The translations under genes and the position numbers were made by a program. A stretch of 38,481 nt of DNA from the NCBI GenBank assembly GCA_016790425.1, contig JAEUPF010000004.1, forward strand, positions 1 to 38,481, written 5' to 3'. This document shows positions 8,008 to 15,751 of the stretch, one piece after another; positions within the stretch are counted from its first letter, which is position 1; each line of letters opens with the position of its first letter. The notes beneath the pieces were generated by a model. That model did no database searches. It was not told the DNA's origin and saw only the letters and a list, made by a program, of their open reading frames with translations. This DNA is from Rubrivivax sp. (GTDB taxonomy: Bacteria > Pseudomonadota > Gammaproteobacteria > Burkholderiales > Burkholderiaceae_C).

Positions 8008-8513
8008 CCGCACCGAAGACCTACGAAGAACTGATGGCCCAGGCGCTCGAGATGGAGCGCGAGGCGGTGGCCCGCTACGAAGAGCTGGCCGACATGATGG
8101 AGGTGCACAACAACACCGAAGTCGCGGCACTGTTCCGCCGCATGGCCGAGGTCGAGGGCCACCACGTCGACCAGATCCTCGCCGAGATGGGCTGGGCCGA
8201 GGAGACCGTGACGCCGCGCCACCCCGGCGTGTGGACGCCCGAGGCGCCCGAGACGGTGCCGCTGGACGAGATGCACTACCTGATGCATCCGTGGCACGCG
8301 CTGCAGCTCGCCCTGGCCGCCGAGGAGCGCGCCGTCGCCTTCTTCGACGCGCTGGCGCGCACCACCCAGATCGACTCGATCCGCAAGGCTGCGCTGGAGA
8401 TGCGCGAAGAGGAAGTCGAGCACGTGGCGCTGGTCAAGCAGTGGATGGAGAAGGTGGGCAAGCCCGGGCCCGACTGGGCGGCCGACCCCGACCCCGCCCG
8501 CTACGTCGACTGA
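8004..8513 (+). CDS. Ferritin-like di-iron protein (rubrerythrin family, no rubredoxin domain)
   Basis: 169 residues, mostly helical, with a four-helix-bundle ligand pattern: MEREAVARYEELAD near 17-30, EVEGHHVDQI near 49-58, AAEERAVAFFDAL near 108-120, and EEEVEHVALVKQW near 135-147. This gives two E/ExxH sets, as in the erythrin part of rubrerythrin. No CxxC rubredoxin domain is present, so it lacks the usual electron-entry module. Sitting among oxygen-sensitive reductase and 2-oxoacid oxidoreductase genes, it may remove peroxide or oxygen, or handle iron; this is inference. AAAGG lies 7 bases before the ATG. Confidence 0.8.
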   Translation: MTAPKTYEELMAQALEMEREAVARYEELADMMEVHNNTEVAALFRRMAEVEGHHVDQILAEMGWAEETVTPRHPGVWTPEAPETVPLDEMHYLMHPWHALQLALAAEERAVAFFDALARTTQIDSIRKAALEMREEEVEHVALVKQWMEKVGKPGPDWAADPDPARYVD

Positions 8514-8524
8514 GGAAGGCGCGA

Positions 8525-8557
8525 ATGAACCTTCGCACCTTCCTGGCTGGCTGCTGA
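8525..8557 (+). CDS. Possible 10-residue leader peptide
   Basis: MNLRTFLAGC with a strong GAGGAAGG ribosome site 7 bases upstream, placed between the ferritin-like gene (stop 8513) and the RidA-family gene (start 8586). It is far too short for a domain. It could be a translated leader, or only a sign of ribosome entry in the spacer. Low confidence that it is expressed. Confidence 0.2.
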   Translation: MNLRTFLAGC

Positions 8558-8585
8558 TTCACCGACAACCAAGGAACGGGTGTCC

Positions 8586-8990
8586 ATGCGCACATTGCTG
8601 CCCGCGGGCTGGAAGGAACCCATCGGCTACGCCAACGGCATCGAAGTGCCGGCGGGCCGCATCCTCTTCATCGCCGGCCAGGTGGGCTGGAACGCCGAGC
8701 AGGTGTTCGAGTCGCCCGAGCTGGTGCCGCAGTTCGAGCAGGCGCTGAAGAACATCCTCGCCGTGCTCGCCGAGGCCGGCGGCAGCGCGAATCACATCTG
8801 CCGCGTCACCGCTTTCTGCATCGACCGCCCGGCGTATCTCGCGTCGCGGCGCGAGCTCGGAGCCATCTGGCGGCGGCTGATCGGGCGCCACTACCCGGCG
8901 ATGAGCATGATCTTCGTCGCCGACCTGCTGGACCACCCGGCGAAGATCGAGCTCGAAGCGACCGCCGTGCTGCCGCTGGCGGCGAACTGA
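8586..8990 (+). CDS. RidA/YjgF/UK114-family protein
   Basis: 134 residues, the normal size of a RidA-family trimer subunit. The core segments RILFIAGQVGWNA near 23-35, QFEQALKNILAVLAEAGGSANHICRVTAFCID near 50-81 and KIELEATAVLPL at the end match the family. Canonical RidA deaminates reactive enamines/imines and has the catalytic Arg in a C-terminal CxAxARVELPKG-type segment. Here the last segment is PAKIELEATAVL, lacking that ARVELP form, so this is probably not classic RidA but one of the less-characterised Rid subfamilies. A GTG at 8580 is an alternative start. Its place inside an anaerobic aromatic operon suggests a role with keto or enol intermediates, which is a guess. Confidence 0.8.
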   Translation: MRTLLPAGWKEPIGYANGIEVPAGRILFIAGQVGWNAEQVFESPELVPQFEQALKNILAVLAEAGGSANHICRVTAFCIDRPAYLASRRELGAIWRRLIGRHYPAMSMIFVADLLDHPAKIELEATAVLPLAAN

Positions 8991-9018
8991 GCCGGCGGGC
9001 CGGCGAAGGGACGGGGCG

Positions 9019-9579
9019 ATGCTCGAGATCGTCATCCAGGGGCGCGGCGGCCAGGGCGCGCAGACGGCAGGCAACCTGCTCGCGGCGGCCTTCTTCGCCG
9101 CCGGGCACGAAGTGCAGTGCTTCGCCACCTACGGCGGCGCGCGCCGCGGCACGCCGGTGAGTTCGTTCCTGCGCGTCGACGACCGGCCGGTGCGGCTGCG
9201 CTGCGACATCGAGCGCGCCGACGCCATCTTGTGCTTCGACGCCAGCCTGCTGGCGCCGCCGCTGCTGGCCTGCGCCGGCGAACACACGCTGATCGTCGTC
9301 AACTCGGCGCAGGGCCTCGGCGAGTTCGCCGCCGCGCTGCCCGGGCGGCGCGTGCTGCCGGTCGACGGCCTGGCCATCTCGCGCCGGCACGGCCTGGGTC
9401 GCATCGTCAATTCGGCCTTGCTGGGCGCTTTCGCGCGCGCGCTCGGCTCGTTGCCGTTGCCGGTGCTCGAAACGACGCTCGCCGAACGCTCGCCCAAGCT
9501 GCACGAGGAGAACCTGAGCGCGTGCGAGGAAGGCTGGCGGGTCGCCGAGGCGCTGCTGGCCGAGGAGGCGTTGTCGTGA
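9019..9579 (+). CDS. padE: 2-oxoacid:acceptor oxidoreductase gamma subunit (PadE-like)
   Basis: 186 residues, a complete stand-alone gamma domain: MLEIVIQGRGGQGAQTAGNLLA at the N terminus, then FATYGGARRGTPVSSFLRVDD near 35-55. It is the first of four consecutive genes that together make an NAD-linked 2-oxoacid oxidoreductase. In Azoarcus evansii the corresponding phenylglyoxylate:NAD+ oxidoreductase is PadEFGHI, which forms benzoyl-CoA from phenylglyoxylate, so its presence beside a benzoyl-CoA pathway fits. A pyruvate or other 2-oxoacid enzyme remains possible. GAAGGG precedes the ATG. Its stop overlaps the next start as GTGA. Confidence 0.75.
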   Translation: MLEIVIQGRGGQGAQTAGNLLAAAFFAAGHEVQCFATYGGARRGTPVSSFLRVDDRPVRLRCDIERADAILCFDASLLAPPLLACAGEHTLIVVNSAQGLGEFAAALPGRRVLPVDGLAISRRHGLGRIVNSALLGAFARALGSLPLPVLETTLAERSPKLHEENLSACEEGWRVAEALLAEEALS

Positions 9580-11408
9580 ATGATTCCGTCGCGGTGCCTG
9601 CGGCGGCGGTGCAGCCGCCGGCGCCGCCGCAACCCGTCGCACCGGTCCCCGCCACGTGGACCACCGGCAGCACCGAGGTCTTCAAGACCGGCACCTGGCG
9701 CGCCGCGCTGCCGCGCCACATCCATGCGCCGTCGCCCTGCCGCAACGCCTGCCCGGTCAACGGCGACATCGCCGAGTGGATCGGCCACGCGCGTGCCGGC
9801 GACTTCAAGCGCGCCTTCGACGTGCTGGCGCGGCACAACCCGTTTCCGGCGATTGCCGGGCGCGTCTGCCATCACCCGTGCGAGAGCGCGTGCAACCGGC
9901 CGGCGCTGGACGGGCAGGCGGTGTCGATCTGCCGCCTGGAGCGCTACGTGGGCGACCGCGCGCTGGCCGAAGGGTGGCCGCTGCCGACACCGGAACAGGC
10001 GCGGGCCGCCGATCTCGTCGCCGCGCGCGGCAAGCGCGTCGCCGTCGTCGGCGGCGGCCCGGCGGGCCTGTCGGCCGCGTACCAGCTTCGCCGGCGCGGC
10101 TACTCGGTGACGGTCTTCGAGGCGAGCAGCGAAGCGGGCGGTCTTCTGCGCCACGGCATTCCTTCTTACCGGCTGGCCCGCGACGTGCTGGACGCCGAGA
10201 TCGCGCGCATCGTCGCCCTCGGCGTCGAGGTGCGCTGCAACGAGCCGCTGCAGACCGAAGCGCAGTGGCGCGCGATGCGCGAGAAGCACGACGCGGTGTT
10301 CGTCGCCACCGGCGCGGCGCTGCCGAAGCGGCTGCCGGGGCTGGCCTACGAGGGGGCGCGCGTGCTCGACGGCGCGGCGTGGCTGCGCGCAGCGAACGCC
10401 GGGCAGGCCCCATCGCTGGGCAAGCGCGTCGTCGTGCTCGGCGGCGGCAGCGCCGCGCTGGACGCCGCACGCAGCGCCCGCCGAGCCGGGCACGACGTGA
10501 CGGTGCTCGCGCTCGAACCGCGCTCGCAGATGCCGGCCCAGCGCGAGGAGGTCGACGAGGCGCTCGAGGAAGGCATCGGCGTCGTCGACGGCGCGATGCT
10601 CCTGGCGGCCGAGGATCGCGGCAGCCGGTCGCCGCTGACGCTGCACTGCATCGGCGTGCGCTTTCACGCCGGCACGGCACGCGGCAGCTTCACCGTCGAG
10701 CGCATCGAGGGCAGCGAGTTCGACCTCGTCGCCGACGCGCTGCTCACGTCGATCGGCCAGGACCCCGACCTGGCGCCGTTCGGCGACACGCTGGCGCGCG
10801 ACGGCGCGCTCATTGCCACCGCGGCAGCGTCCGGCGGCGCCGGCGGCAGCGGTGCCACCGCGCTGCCCGGCGTCTGGGCCGGCGGCGACGTGGCCAGCGC
10901 GGCGCGCTTCTTCACCGAAGCGGTGGGCATGGGCAAGCGCGCCGCTGCCGACATCGATCGGGCGCTGCTGGCAGCCGTGGGCACGCAGACCTCGGCGTCG
11001 CCATCGCACAGCAACGGCGCCGCCGCGTTCACGGCCGGCTGCGAGGTCGTTCCCGCGTCGGCCATCGCCACCTGGTACCACGTGCGCACGCCGCGCGCGC
11101 CGGCGGCGCTGCGGCCGCTGGCCGAGCGCCTGGCGGGCAACGGCGGCGCGGCCGGCCTGGCCGAGGCGCCCGAGGTGCAGCTCGGCTTCGCCGAGATCGA
11201 GGCCGCGCTCGCCGAAGCCGAACGCTGCTTCTCCTGCGGCACCTGCATCACCTGCGACAACTGCGTCGTCGTCTGCCCCGACCTGGCGTTGCGGCGCGTC
11301 GAGGGGACCACCGGCTACGAAGTGCTGGGCGACTACTGCAAGGGCTGCGGCCTGTGCGTGCGCGAGTGCCCCACCGGCTCGATGACGATGGTGGAGGAAA
11401 GGCGATGA
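9576..11408 (+). CDS. padH: FAD/NAD(P)H oxidoreductase subunit fused to a 2[4Fe-4S] ferredoxin domain (PadH-PadF-like)
   Basis: 610 residues, starting at GTG 9576 with GAGGAGG 7 bases upstream. Three parts are visible. First, a GltD-type N-terminal iron-sulfur region with cysteines from CRNACPVNGDI (about 55-65) through CHHPCESACNRP to SICRLERY. Second, an FAD/NAD module with VVGGGPAGLSAAYQL at about 157 and VVLGGGSAALDAAR at about 287. Third, a C-terminal ferredoxin with cysteines 557-560-563-567 and 588-591-594-598, plus an extra CxxC at 551/554. In Azoarcus, PadH (FAD subunit) and PadF (ferredoxin) are separate proteins; here both functions are in one chain and no separate padF exists. It would pass electrons from 2-oxoacid oxidation to NAD+. 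GltD-like glutamate synthase is unlikely, as no GltB gene is nearby. Confidence 0.78.
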   Translation: MNDSVAVPAAAVQPPAPPQPVAPVPATWTTGSTEVFKTGTWRAALPRHIHAPSPCRNACPVNGDIAEWIGHARAGDFKRAFDVLARHNPFPAIAGRVCHHPCESACNRPALDGQAVSICRLERYVGDRALAEGWPLPTPEQARAADLVAARGKRVAVVGGGPAGLSAAYQLRRRGYSVTVFEASSEAGGLLRHGIPSYRLARDVLDAEIARIVALGVEVRCNEPLQTEAQWRAMREKHDAVFVATGAALPKRLPGLAYEGARVLDGAAWLRAANAGQAPSLGKRVVVLGGGSAALDAARSARRAGHDVTVLALEPRSQMPAQREEVDEALEEGIGVVDGAMLLAAEDRGSRSPLTLHCIGVRFHAGTARGSFTVERIEGSEFDLVADALLTSIGQDPDLAPFGDTLARDGALIATAAASGGAGGSGATALPGVWAGGDVASAARFFTEAVGMGKRAAADIDRALLAAVGTQTSASPSHSNGAAAFTAGCEVVPASAIATWYHVRTPRAPAALRPLAERLAGNGGAAGLAEAPEVQLGFAEIEAALAEAERCFSCGTCITCDNCVVVCPDLALRRVEGTTGYEVLGDYCKGCGLCVRECPTGSMTMVEERR

Positions 11409-12592
11409 GCGAAGCCCGCCAGGCATCCCGGGCCGGTGCCCAGCCGCGCCTGCTGCTCACCGGCAACCACGCGGTGGCCTGGGGCGCGCGGCTGGCGCGG
11501 CCGCGCGTCGTGCCGGTGTACCCGATCACGCCGCAGACGCCGGTGCTCGAACTGCTCACCGAATTCCAGGCCGCCGGCGAGTTCGACGCCGAGATCCTCA
11601 CCGTCGAGTCCGAGCACTCGGTGATGTCGGCGTGCATCCCGGCCTCGCTGGCCGGCACGCGCGTGTTCACCGCCACCGCTTCGCAGGGCCTGCTGCTGAT
11701 GCACGAGGTGCTGCACTACGCAGCCGGCGCGCGCGCCCCGATCGTCATGGCCAACGTCAACCGCACGGTGGCGTCGCCCTGGGCGTTCTGGCCCGACCAG
11801 ACCGACAGCCTGTCGCAGCGCGACTGCGGCTGGGTGCAGTACTACGTGGAGAGCGCACAGGAGGCGCTGGACACCGTGCTGCAGGCGTACCGCGTGGCCG
11901 AGCAGGTGCGCCTGCCGGTGCTGGTGAATCTGGACGCGTTCTACGTCTCGCACGCGCTGGAGCCGGTGCTGCTGCCGGCGCAGGCGGCGGTGGACGCCTG
12001 GCTGCCGGCGTTCGAGCCGAGCCAGCGGCTGGACACCGCGGCGCCGTCGTCGTGGGGCAACGTCGTCAGCCAGGACATGTACTTCCGGCACCGCCGCTCG
12101 CTCGAGGACGCGATGGCCCTGGTGCCGGCGCTGGCCGGCGAGGCCGACCGCGAATGGGGCGAGCGCTTCGGCCGCAGCTACGGCGTCGTCGAGCGTTACC
12201 GCTGCCAGGACGCCACCGCGGTGGTGGTGACGATGGGCAGCATGGCCGGCACGGCGCGCGAGGCGGTCGACGCGATGCGCGCCGCCGGGCGGCCGGTGGG
12301 CCTGGTGAAGCTGCGCCTGTTTCGCCCGCTGCCGGCGGCGGCGCTGCGCGCGGCGCTGGCCGGCGTGCGCGATGTCGTCGTGCTCGACCGCAACCATTCG
12401 CCCGGGGCCGGCGGCGTGCTGCACCAGGAACTGCGGGCGGCGCTGTACGGCCTGGACGCCGCGCCGCGCGTGCACGGCCTGCTGGCCGGCGTCGGCGGCG
12501 TCAACGTCGCGCCGGGGCGCATCGCGGCCTTCGTCGCCGACGCGGTGAACGCCGCGGCAACGCCGCCAGGAGAGTCGCAATGGGTGCGCTGA
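11405..12592 (+). CDS. padG: 2-oxoacid oxidoreductase alpha subunit (PadG-like, phenylglyoxylate dehydrogenase)
   Basis: 395 residues. Alpha subunit with LLTGNHAVAWGARLARPRVV near 17-36, YPITPQTP near 39, ESEHSVMSACIPASLAGTRVFTATASQGLLLMHE near 68-101, and a C-terminal domain with VVVTMGSMAGTAREAVDAMR. WPDQTDSLSQRDCGWVQYYVES near 129-150 corresponds to the DxxDxxxxRDxGW segment of pyruvate:ferredoxin oxidoreductases. The substrate is inferred from the pathway neighbours. It starts inside the preceding stop (ATGA) and runs 13 bases into the beta-subunit gene. Confidence 0.78.
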   Translation: MSEARQASRAGAQPRLLLTGNHAVAWGARLARPRVVPVYPITPQTPVLELLTEFQAAGEFDAEILTVESEHSVMSACIPASLAGTRVFTATASQGLLLMHEVLHYAAGARAPIVMANVNRTVASPWAFWPDQTDSLSQRDCGWVQYYVESAQEALDTVLQAYRVAEQVRLPVLVNLDAFYVSHALEPVLLPAQAAVDAWLPAFEPSQRLDTAAPSSWGNVVSQDMYFRHRRSLEDAMALVPALAGEADREWGERFGRSYGVVERYRCQDATAVVVTMGSMAGTAREAVDAMRAAGRPVGLVKLRLFRPLPAAALRAALAGVRDVVVLDRNHSPGAGGVLHQELRAALYGLDAAPRVHGLLAGVGGVNVAPGRIAAFVADAVNAAATPPGESQWVR

Positions 12593-13497
12593 GCTTCATG
12601 AACCGCGACATCGCCGAGCCGGCGATGCTGTGCGCCGGCCACGCCGCGTGCCCCGGCTGCATCGACGCGCTGTCGGCGCGGCACGTGCTGGCCGGGCTCG
12701 GGCCCGACACCGTGGCGGTGATCCCGCCTTCGTGCATGGCGATCATCGCCGGCCCGCAGCCGTACAGCTCGCTGAAGGTGCCGGTGTACCAGCCCACGCT
12801 TGAAGCCAGCGCCGCGGCCGCCTCGGGCCTGCGCCGCGCGCTCGACGCGCAGGGCAAGCAGGGCACCCAGGTGGTGGTGCTGGCCGGCGACGGCGGCACC
12901 TACGACATCGGCTTCCAGTGCCTGAGCTCTGCGGCCGAGCGCAACGAGGACTTCCTCTACGTGTGCCTGGACAACGAGGGCTACATGAACACCGGGGCGC
13001 AGAAGTCCTCGTCGACGCCGCGCGGCGCCAAGACCGGCTCCACCCCCGCTGGCAAGGCCACGCGCAAGAAGAACCTGGTCGAGATCATGGCCGCGCACGG
13101 CGTGCCCTACGTCGCCACGGCGAGCGCCGGCCACCTGGCCGACCTGCGGCGCAAGGTGGCCAAGGCGAAGGCTCTGAAAGGCACGCGCGTCCTGGTGCTG
13201 CTGATCCCGTGCCTCGAAGGCTGGGGCCTGGCCGACGACGCCGGGCTGCTGGCGGCACGGCTGGCGGTGGAGACGGGCGCGTTTCCGCTACTCGAGGTGG
13301 AAGACGGCGAACGCTACACGCTCAACAGCGAGCGCACGCGGCCGCTGGCCGACTACCTGGCGATCCAGCGCCGCTACCGCCACCTCGACGAGACCGCCAC
13401 CGCCGCGTTGCAGGAAGAGGTCGATCACGGATGGGCGCGGCTCGTCGAGCGTGCTAGCGTGCGCGCCGCCGGGGCCTCGCGCCCCCCAGGCCCGTAA
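12580..13497 (+). CDS. padI: 2-oxoacid oxidoreductase beta subunit (PadI-like, thiamine diphosphate)
   Basis: 305 residues. Cysteines occur in CAGHAACPGCIDALS near 17-31 and PPSCMAII near 48; the thiamine/Mg2+ motif is LAGDGGTYDIGFQCLSSA near 103-120, followed by LDNEGYMNTGAQKSSSTPRGA. These are standard for beta subunits of the pyruvate/phenylglyoxylate group. AGGAGA lies 6 bases before the ATG, so this start has its own ribosome site although it overlaps padG by 13 bases. With the three preceding genes it completes a gamma, FAD-ferredoxin, alpha, beta enzyme that would convert phenylglyoxylate, CoA and NAD+ to benzoyl-CoA, CO2 and NADH. Confidence 0.78.
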   Translation: MGALSFMNRDIAEPAMLCAGHAACPGCIDALSARHVLAGLGPDTVAVIPPSCMAIIAGPQPYSSLKVPVYQPTLEASAAAASGLRRALDAQGKQGTQVVVLAGDGGTYDIGFQCLSSAAERNEDFLYVCLDNEGYMNTGAQKSSSTPRGAKTGSTPAGKATRKKNLVEIMAAHGVPYVATASAGHLADLRRKVAKAKALKGTRVLVLLIPCLEGWGLADDAGLLAARLAVETGAFPLLEVEDGERYTLNSERTRPLADYLAIQRRYRHLDETATAALQEEVDHGWARLVERASVRAAGASRPPGP

Positions 13498-13502
13498 CCC
13501 AG

Positions 13503-13526
13503 CTACCCCGCTACCCCGCTACCCCG
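13503..13526. repeat. 8-bp tandem repeat (CTACCCCG)3
   Basis: Three exact copies of CTACCCCG in the 62-bp spacer between padI and the substrate-binding-protein gene. It is noncoding and 34 bases upstream of the next start codon, so length changes would alter the spacer only. Confidence 0.9.
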
Positions 13527-13559
13527 CTCGCGCCGGGACGCACAAGGAGAGATTCGATC

Positions 13560-14744
13560 ATGCCCACCCCCCGCCGCCACGCCGCCGCCGCCGCGGCCGC
13601 CACGCTCCTCGCCCTGGCCGCGCTGCCCCTGTCGGCACAGGCGCCCGCCGCGGGCAAGCTCAAGGTCGGCCTGATGCTGCCGTACTCGGGCACCTACGCG
13701 GCGCTGGGCACCGCCATCGAGAACGGCTTCCGCCTCTACGTGGCCGAGCAGGGCGGCAAGGTCGGCGGGCGCGAGATCGAGTACTTCCGCGTCGACGACG
13801 AGAGCGACCCGGCCAAGGCCACCGACAACGTCAACAAGCTCATCAAGCGCGACGCGGTCGACGTGCTCGTGGGCACCGTGCACTCCGGCGTCGTCGCCGC
13901 GATGGCCAAGGCGGCCAAGGAATCGGGCACGACGCTGATCGTCCCCAACGCCGGTGCCTCCGTCGTCACCGGCCCGATGTGCGGGCCCAACATCTTCCGC
14001 AGTTCGTTCTCGAACTGGCAGCCGGCCTACGCGATGGGCGAGGTGGCGGCGAAGAAGGGCCACAAGCGCGCCGTGACGATCACCCACAAGTACGCCGCCG
14101 GCGACGAGAGCGTGGGCGGCTTCAAGGAAGGGTTCGAGAAGGGCGGCGGCAAGGTCGTCAAGGAGCTCAACCTGCCGTTCCCTCAGGTGGAGTTCCAGGC
14201 GCTGCTGACCGAGATCGCCTCGCTCAAGCCCGACGCCGTCTACACCTTCTTCGCCGGCGCCGCCGCAGTCAAGTTCGTCAAGGACTACGCCGCCGCGGGC
14301 CTGAAGAAGAGCATCCCGCTGTACGGCCCGGGGTTCCTCACCGACGGCACGCTCGAAGCGCAGGGCGCCGACGCCGAGGGCCTGCTGACGACGCTGCACT
14401 ACGCCGACGGCCTGAACACCCCGCGCGACAACGCCTTCCGCCTGGCCTACGTCAAGGCCTACAAGCTGCAGCCCGACGTCTACGCGGTGCAGGGCTACGA
14501 CGCCGCGCAGATGCTCGGCATCGGCCTGGCGGCCACCAAGGGCGACATCGGCAAGAAGGCCGAGTTCTCCGCCGCGCTGCGCAAGGCGAAGATCGACAGC
14601 CCGCGCGGCGCCTTCACCCTCAGCGCCAGCCACAACCCGGTGCAGGACATCTACCTGCGCCAGGTGAGCAACAAGGAGAACAAGCTCGTCAGCGTCGCCT
14701 CCAAGGCGCTGGCCGACCCGGGCAAGGGCTGCTCGATGAAGTGA
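13560..14744 (+). CDS. Periplasmic substrate-binding protein of a branched-chain-type (HAAT) ABC importer
   Basis: 394 residues with a clear signal peptide (basic MPTPRRH, hydrophobic Ala/Leu core, cleavage near LSAQA). The mature part begins KLKVGLMLPYSGTYAALGTAIENGF, the usual opening of LivK/Peripla_BP_6 proteins. DDESDPAKATDNVNKLI near 76-92 and the DAVYTFFAGAAAVKFVKDY segment near 223-241 fit too. AAGGAGAG precedes the ATG. It is the first gene of the transporter set and directly follows the pad-like genes. An aromatic acid such as benzoate or phenylacetate is a plausible ligand from context; the sequence does not show which. Confidence 0.87.
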   Translation: MPTPRRHAAAAAAATLLALAALPLSAQAPAAGKLKVGLMLPYSGTYAALGTAIENGFRLYVAEQGGKVGGREIEYFRVDDESDPAKATDNVNKLIKRDAVDVLVGTVHSGVVAAMAKAAKESGTTLIVPNAGASVVTGPMCGPNIFRSSFSNWQPAYAMGEVAAKKGHKRAVTITHKYAAGDESVGGFKEGFEKGGGKVVKELNLPFPQVEFQALLTEIASLKPDAVYTFFAGAAAVKFVKDYAAAGLKKSIPLYGPGFLTDGTLEAQGADAEGLLTTLHYADGLNTPRDNAFRLAYVKAYKLQPDVYAVQGYDAAQMLGIGLAATKGDIGKKAEFSAALRKAKIDSPRGAFTLSASHNPVQDIYLRQVSNKENKLVSVASKALADPGKGCSMK

Positions 14745-14745
14745 T

Positions 14746-14766
14746 GCGGTGGCCCGGCGCCACCGC
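14746..14766 (+). terminator. Stem-loop just after the binding-protein stop codon
   Basis: A perfect 7-bp stem GCGGTGG/CCACCGC with a 7-base loop starts 2 bases after the stop codon of the binding-protein gene. There is no T run, so it is more likely an RNA-stabilising or partial-termination element that keeps binding protein in excess over the permeases, as is common in such operons. Confidence 0.45.
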
Positions 14767-14866
14767 TGCGCCGGGCGTGACATCGGCTACGGCGGCCATG
14801 GCCGCCGCTCTCGCGGCCCGGGCCGCGCGCGGCGGCCGCGCCGTGCCGCGGTAAAACGCGAACCGC

Positions 14867-15751
14867 ATGGACCTCGCCACCTTCCTCGTGCAGTGCCTCA
14901 ATGCGCTGCAGTACGGGCTGCTGCTGTTCCTGGTGGCTTCGGGGCTGACGCTGATCTTCGGGATCATGGGCGTCATCAACCTCGCCCACGGCAGCTTCTA
15001 CATGATCGGCGCCTACATGGCCTACGCGCTGGCGCCGTGGGTGGCGCTGTCGCTGGGCGGCGGCTTCTTCGCCACGCTCGTGGTCGGCGTGGTGCTGGCG
15101 GTCGCGTTCGGCTACGTGCTCGAGTGGGCGTTCTTCGCCTTCCTGTACGAGCGCGACCATCTGCAGCAGGTGCTGATGACCTACGGCCTCATCCTCGTCT
15201 TCGAGGAACTGCGCAGCCTGCTCGTCGGTGACGACGTGCACGGCGTGCCGGTGCCGCCGCTGCTGGCCGGGTCGATCCCGCTCGGCGAGCTGATCGGCTA
15301 CCCCGTCTACCGCCTCTTCGTCTCCGGCGTGTGCCTGGCGCTGGCGGCGGCGATGTGGTGGGTGCTGGCGCGCACGCGGCTCGGAATGACAGTGCGTGCC
15401 GGCGCCACCAACCGCGAGATGGTGCAGTCGCTGGGCATCGACATCACGCTGCTGTACCGCGTCGTCTTCGCCGCCGGGGTGGCCATCGCCGTGCTGGCGG
15501 GCATGGTGGCGGCACCGGTGTCCTCGGTCTATCCGGGCATGGGCCAGCAGGTGCTGATCGTGTGCTTCGTGGTCGTCGTCATCGGCGGCATCGGCTCGAT
15601 CCGCGGCGCCTTGCTGGCGGCGGTGCTGATCGGCGTCGTCGACACCTTCGGCAAGGTGCTGGTGCCCGAGGTCGCCGGCGCCGGCGTCTACGTGCTGATG
15701 GCGCTCATCCTGCTATGGAAGCCCGAAGGCCTGTTCCGCTCCGGCTCGTGA
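14867..15751 (+). CDS. livH: ABC transporter permease, LivH family
   Basis: 294 residues, highly hydrophobic with about eight membrane segments. Family signatures: GLLLFLVASGLTLIFGIMGVINLAHGSFYMIGAY at 18-51, RAGATNREMVQSLGID near 184-199, and VVIGGIGSIRGALLAAVLIG near 244-263. It forms the inner-membrane channel with the LivM-like protein that follows. The ATG is 122 bases after the binding-protein gene, beyond a stem-loop. Its stop shares one base with the livM start (TGATG). Confidence 0.88.
   Translation: MDLATFLVQCLNALQYGLLLFLVASGLTLIFGIMGVINLAHGSFYMIGAYMAYALAPWVALSLGGGFFATLVVGVVLAVAFGYVLEWAFFAFLYERDHLQQVLMTYGLILVFEELRSLLVGDDVHGVPVPPLLAGSIPLGELIGYPVYRLFVSGVCLALAAAMWWVLARTRLGMTVRAGATNREMVQSLGIDITLLYRVVFAAGVAIAVLAGMVAAPVSSVYPGMGQQVLIVCFVVVVIGGIGSIRGALLAAVLIGVVDTFGKVLVPEVAGAGVYVLMALILLWKPEGLFRSGS

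Noticed and set aside
8580-8585. GTG 8580 as the start of the RidA-family gene
   Set aside because: Ribosome-site spacing is only 4 bases and it adds two non-conserved residues; ATG 8586 is preferred, though spacing there is slightly long.
9580-10110. ATG at 9580 as a separate start overlapping the pad-like gene
   Set aside because: That frame is Arg/Pro-rich shadow; the GTG at 9576 has the ribosome site and leads into the true domains.
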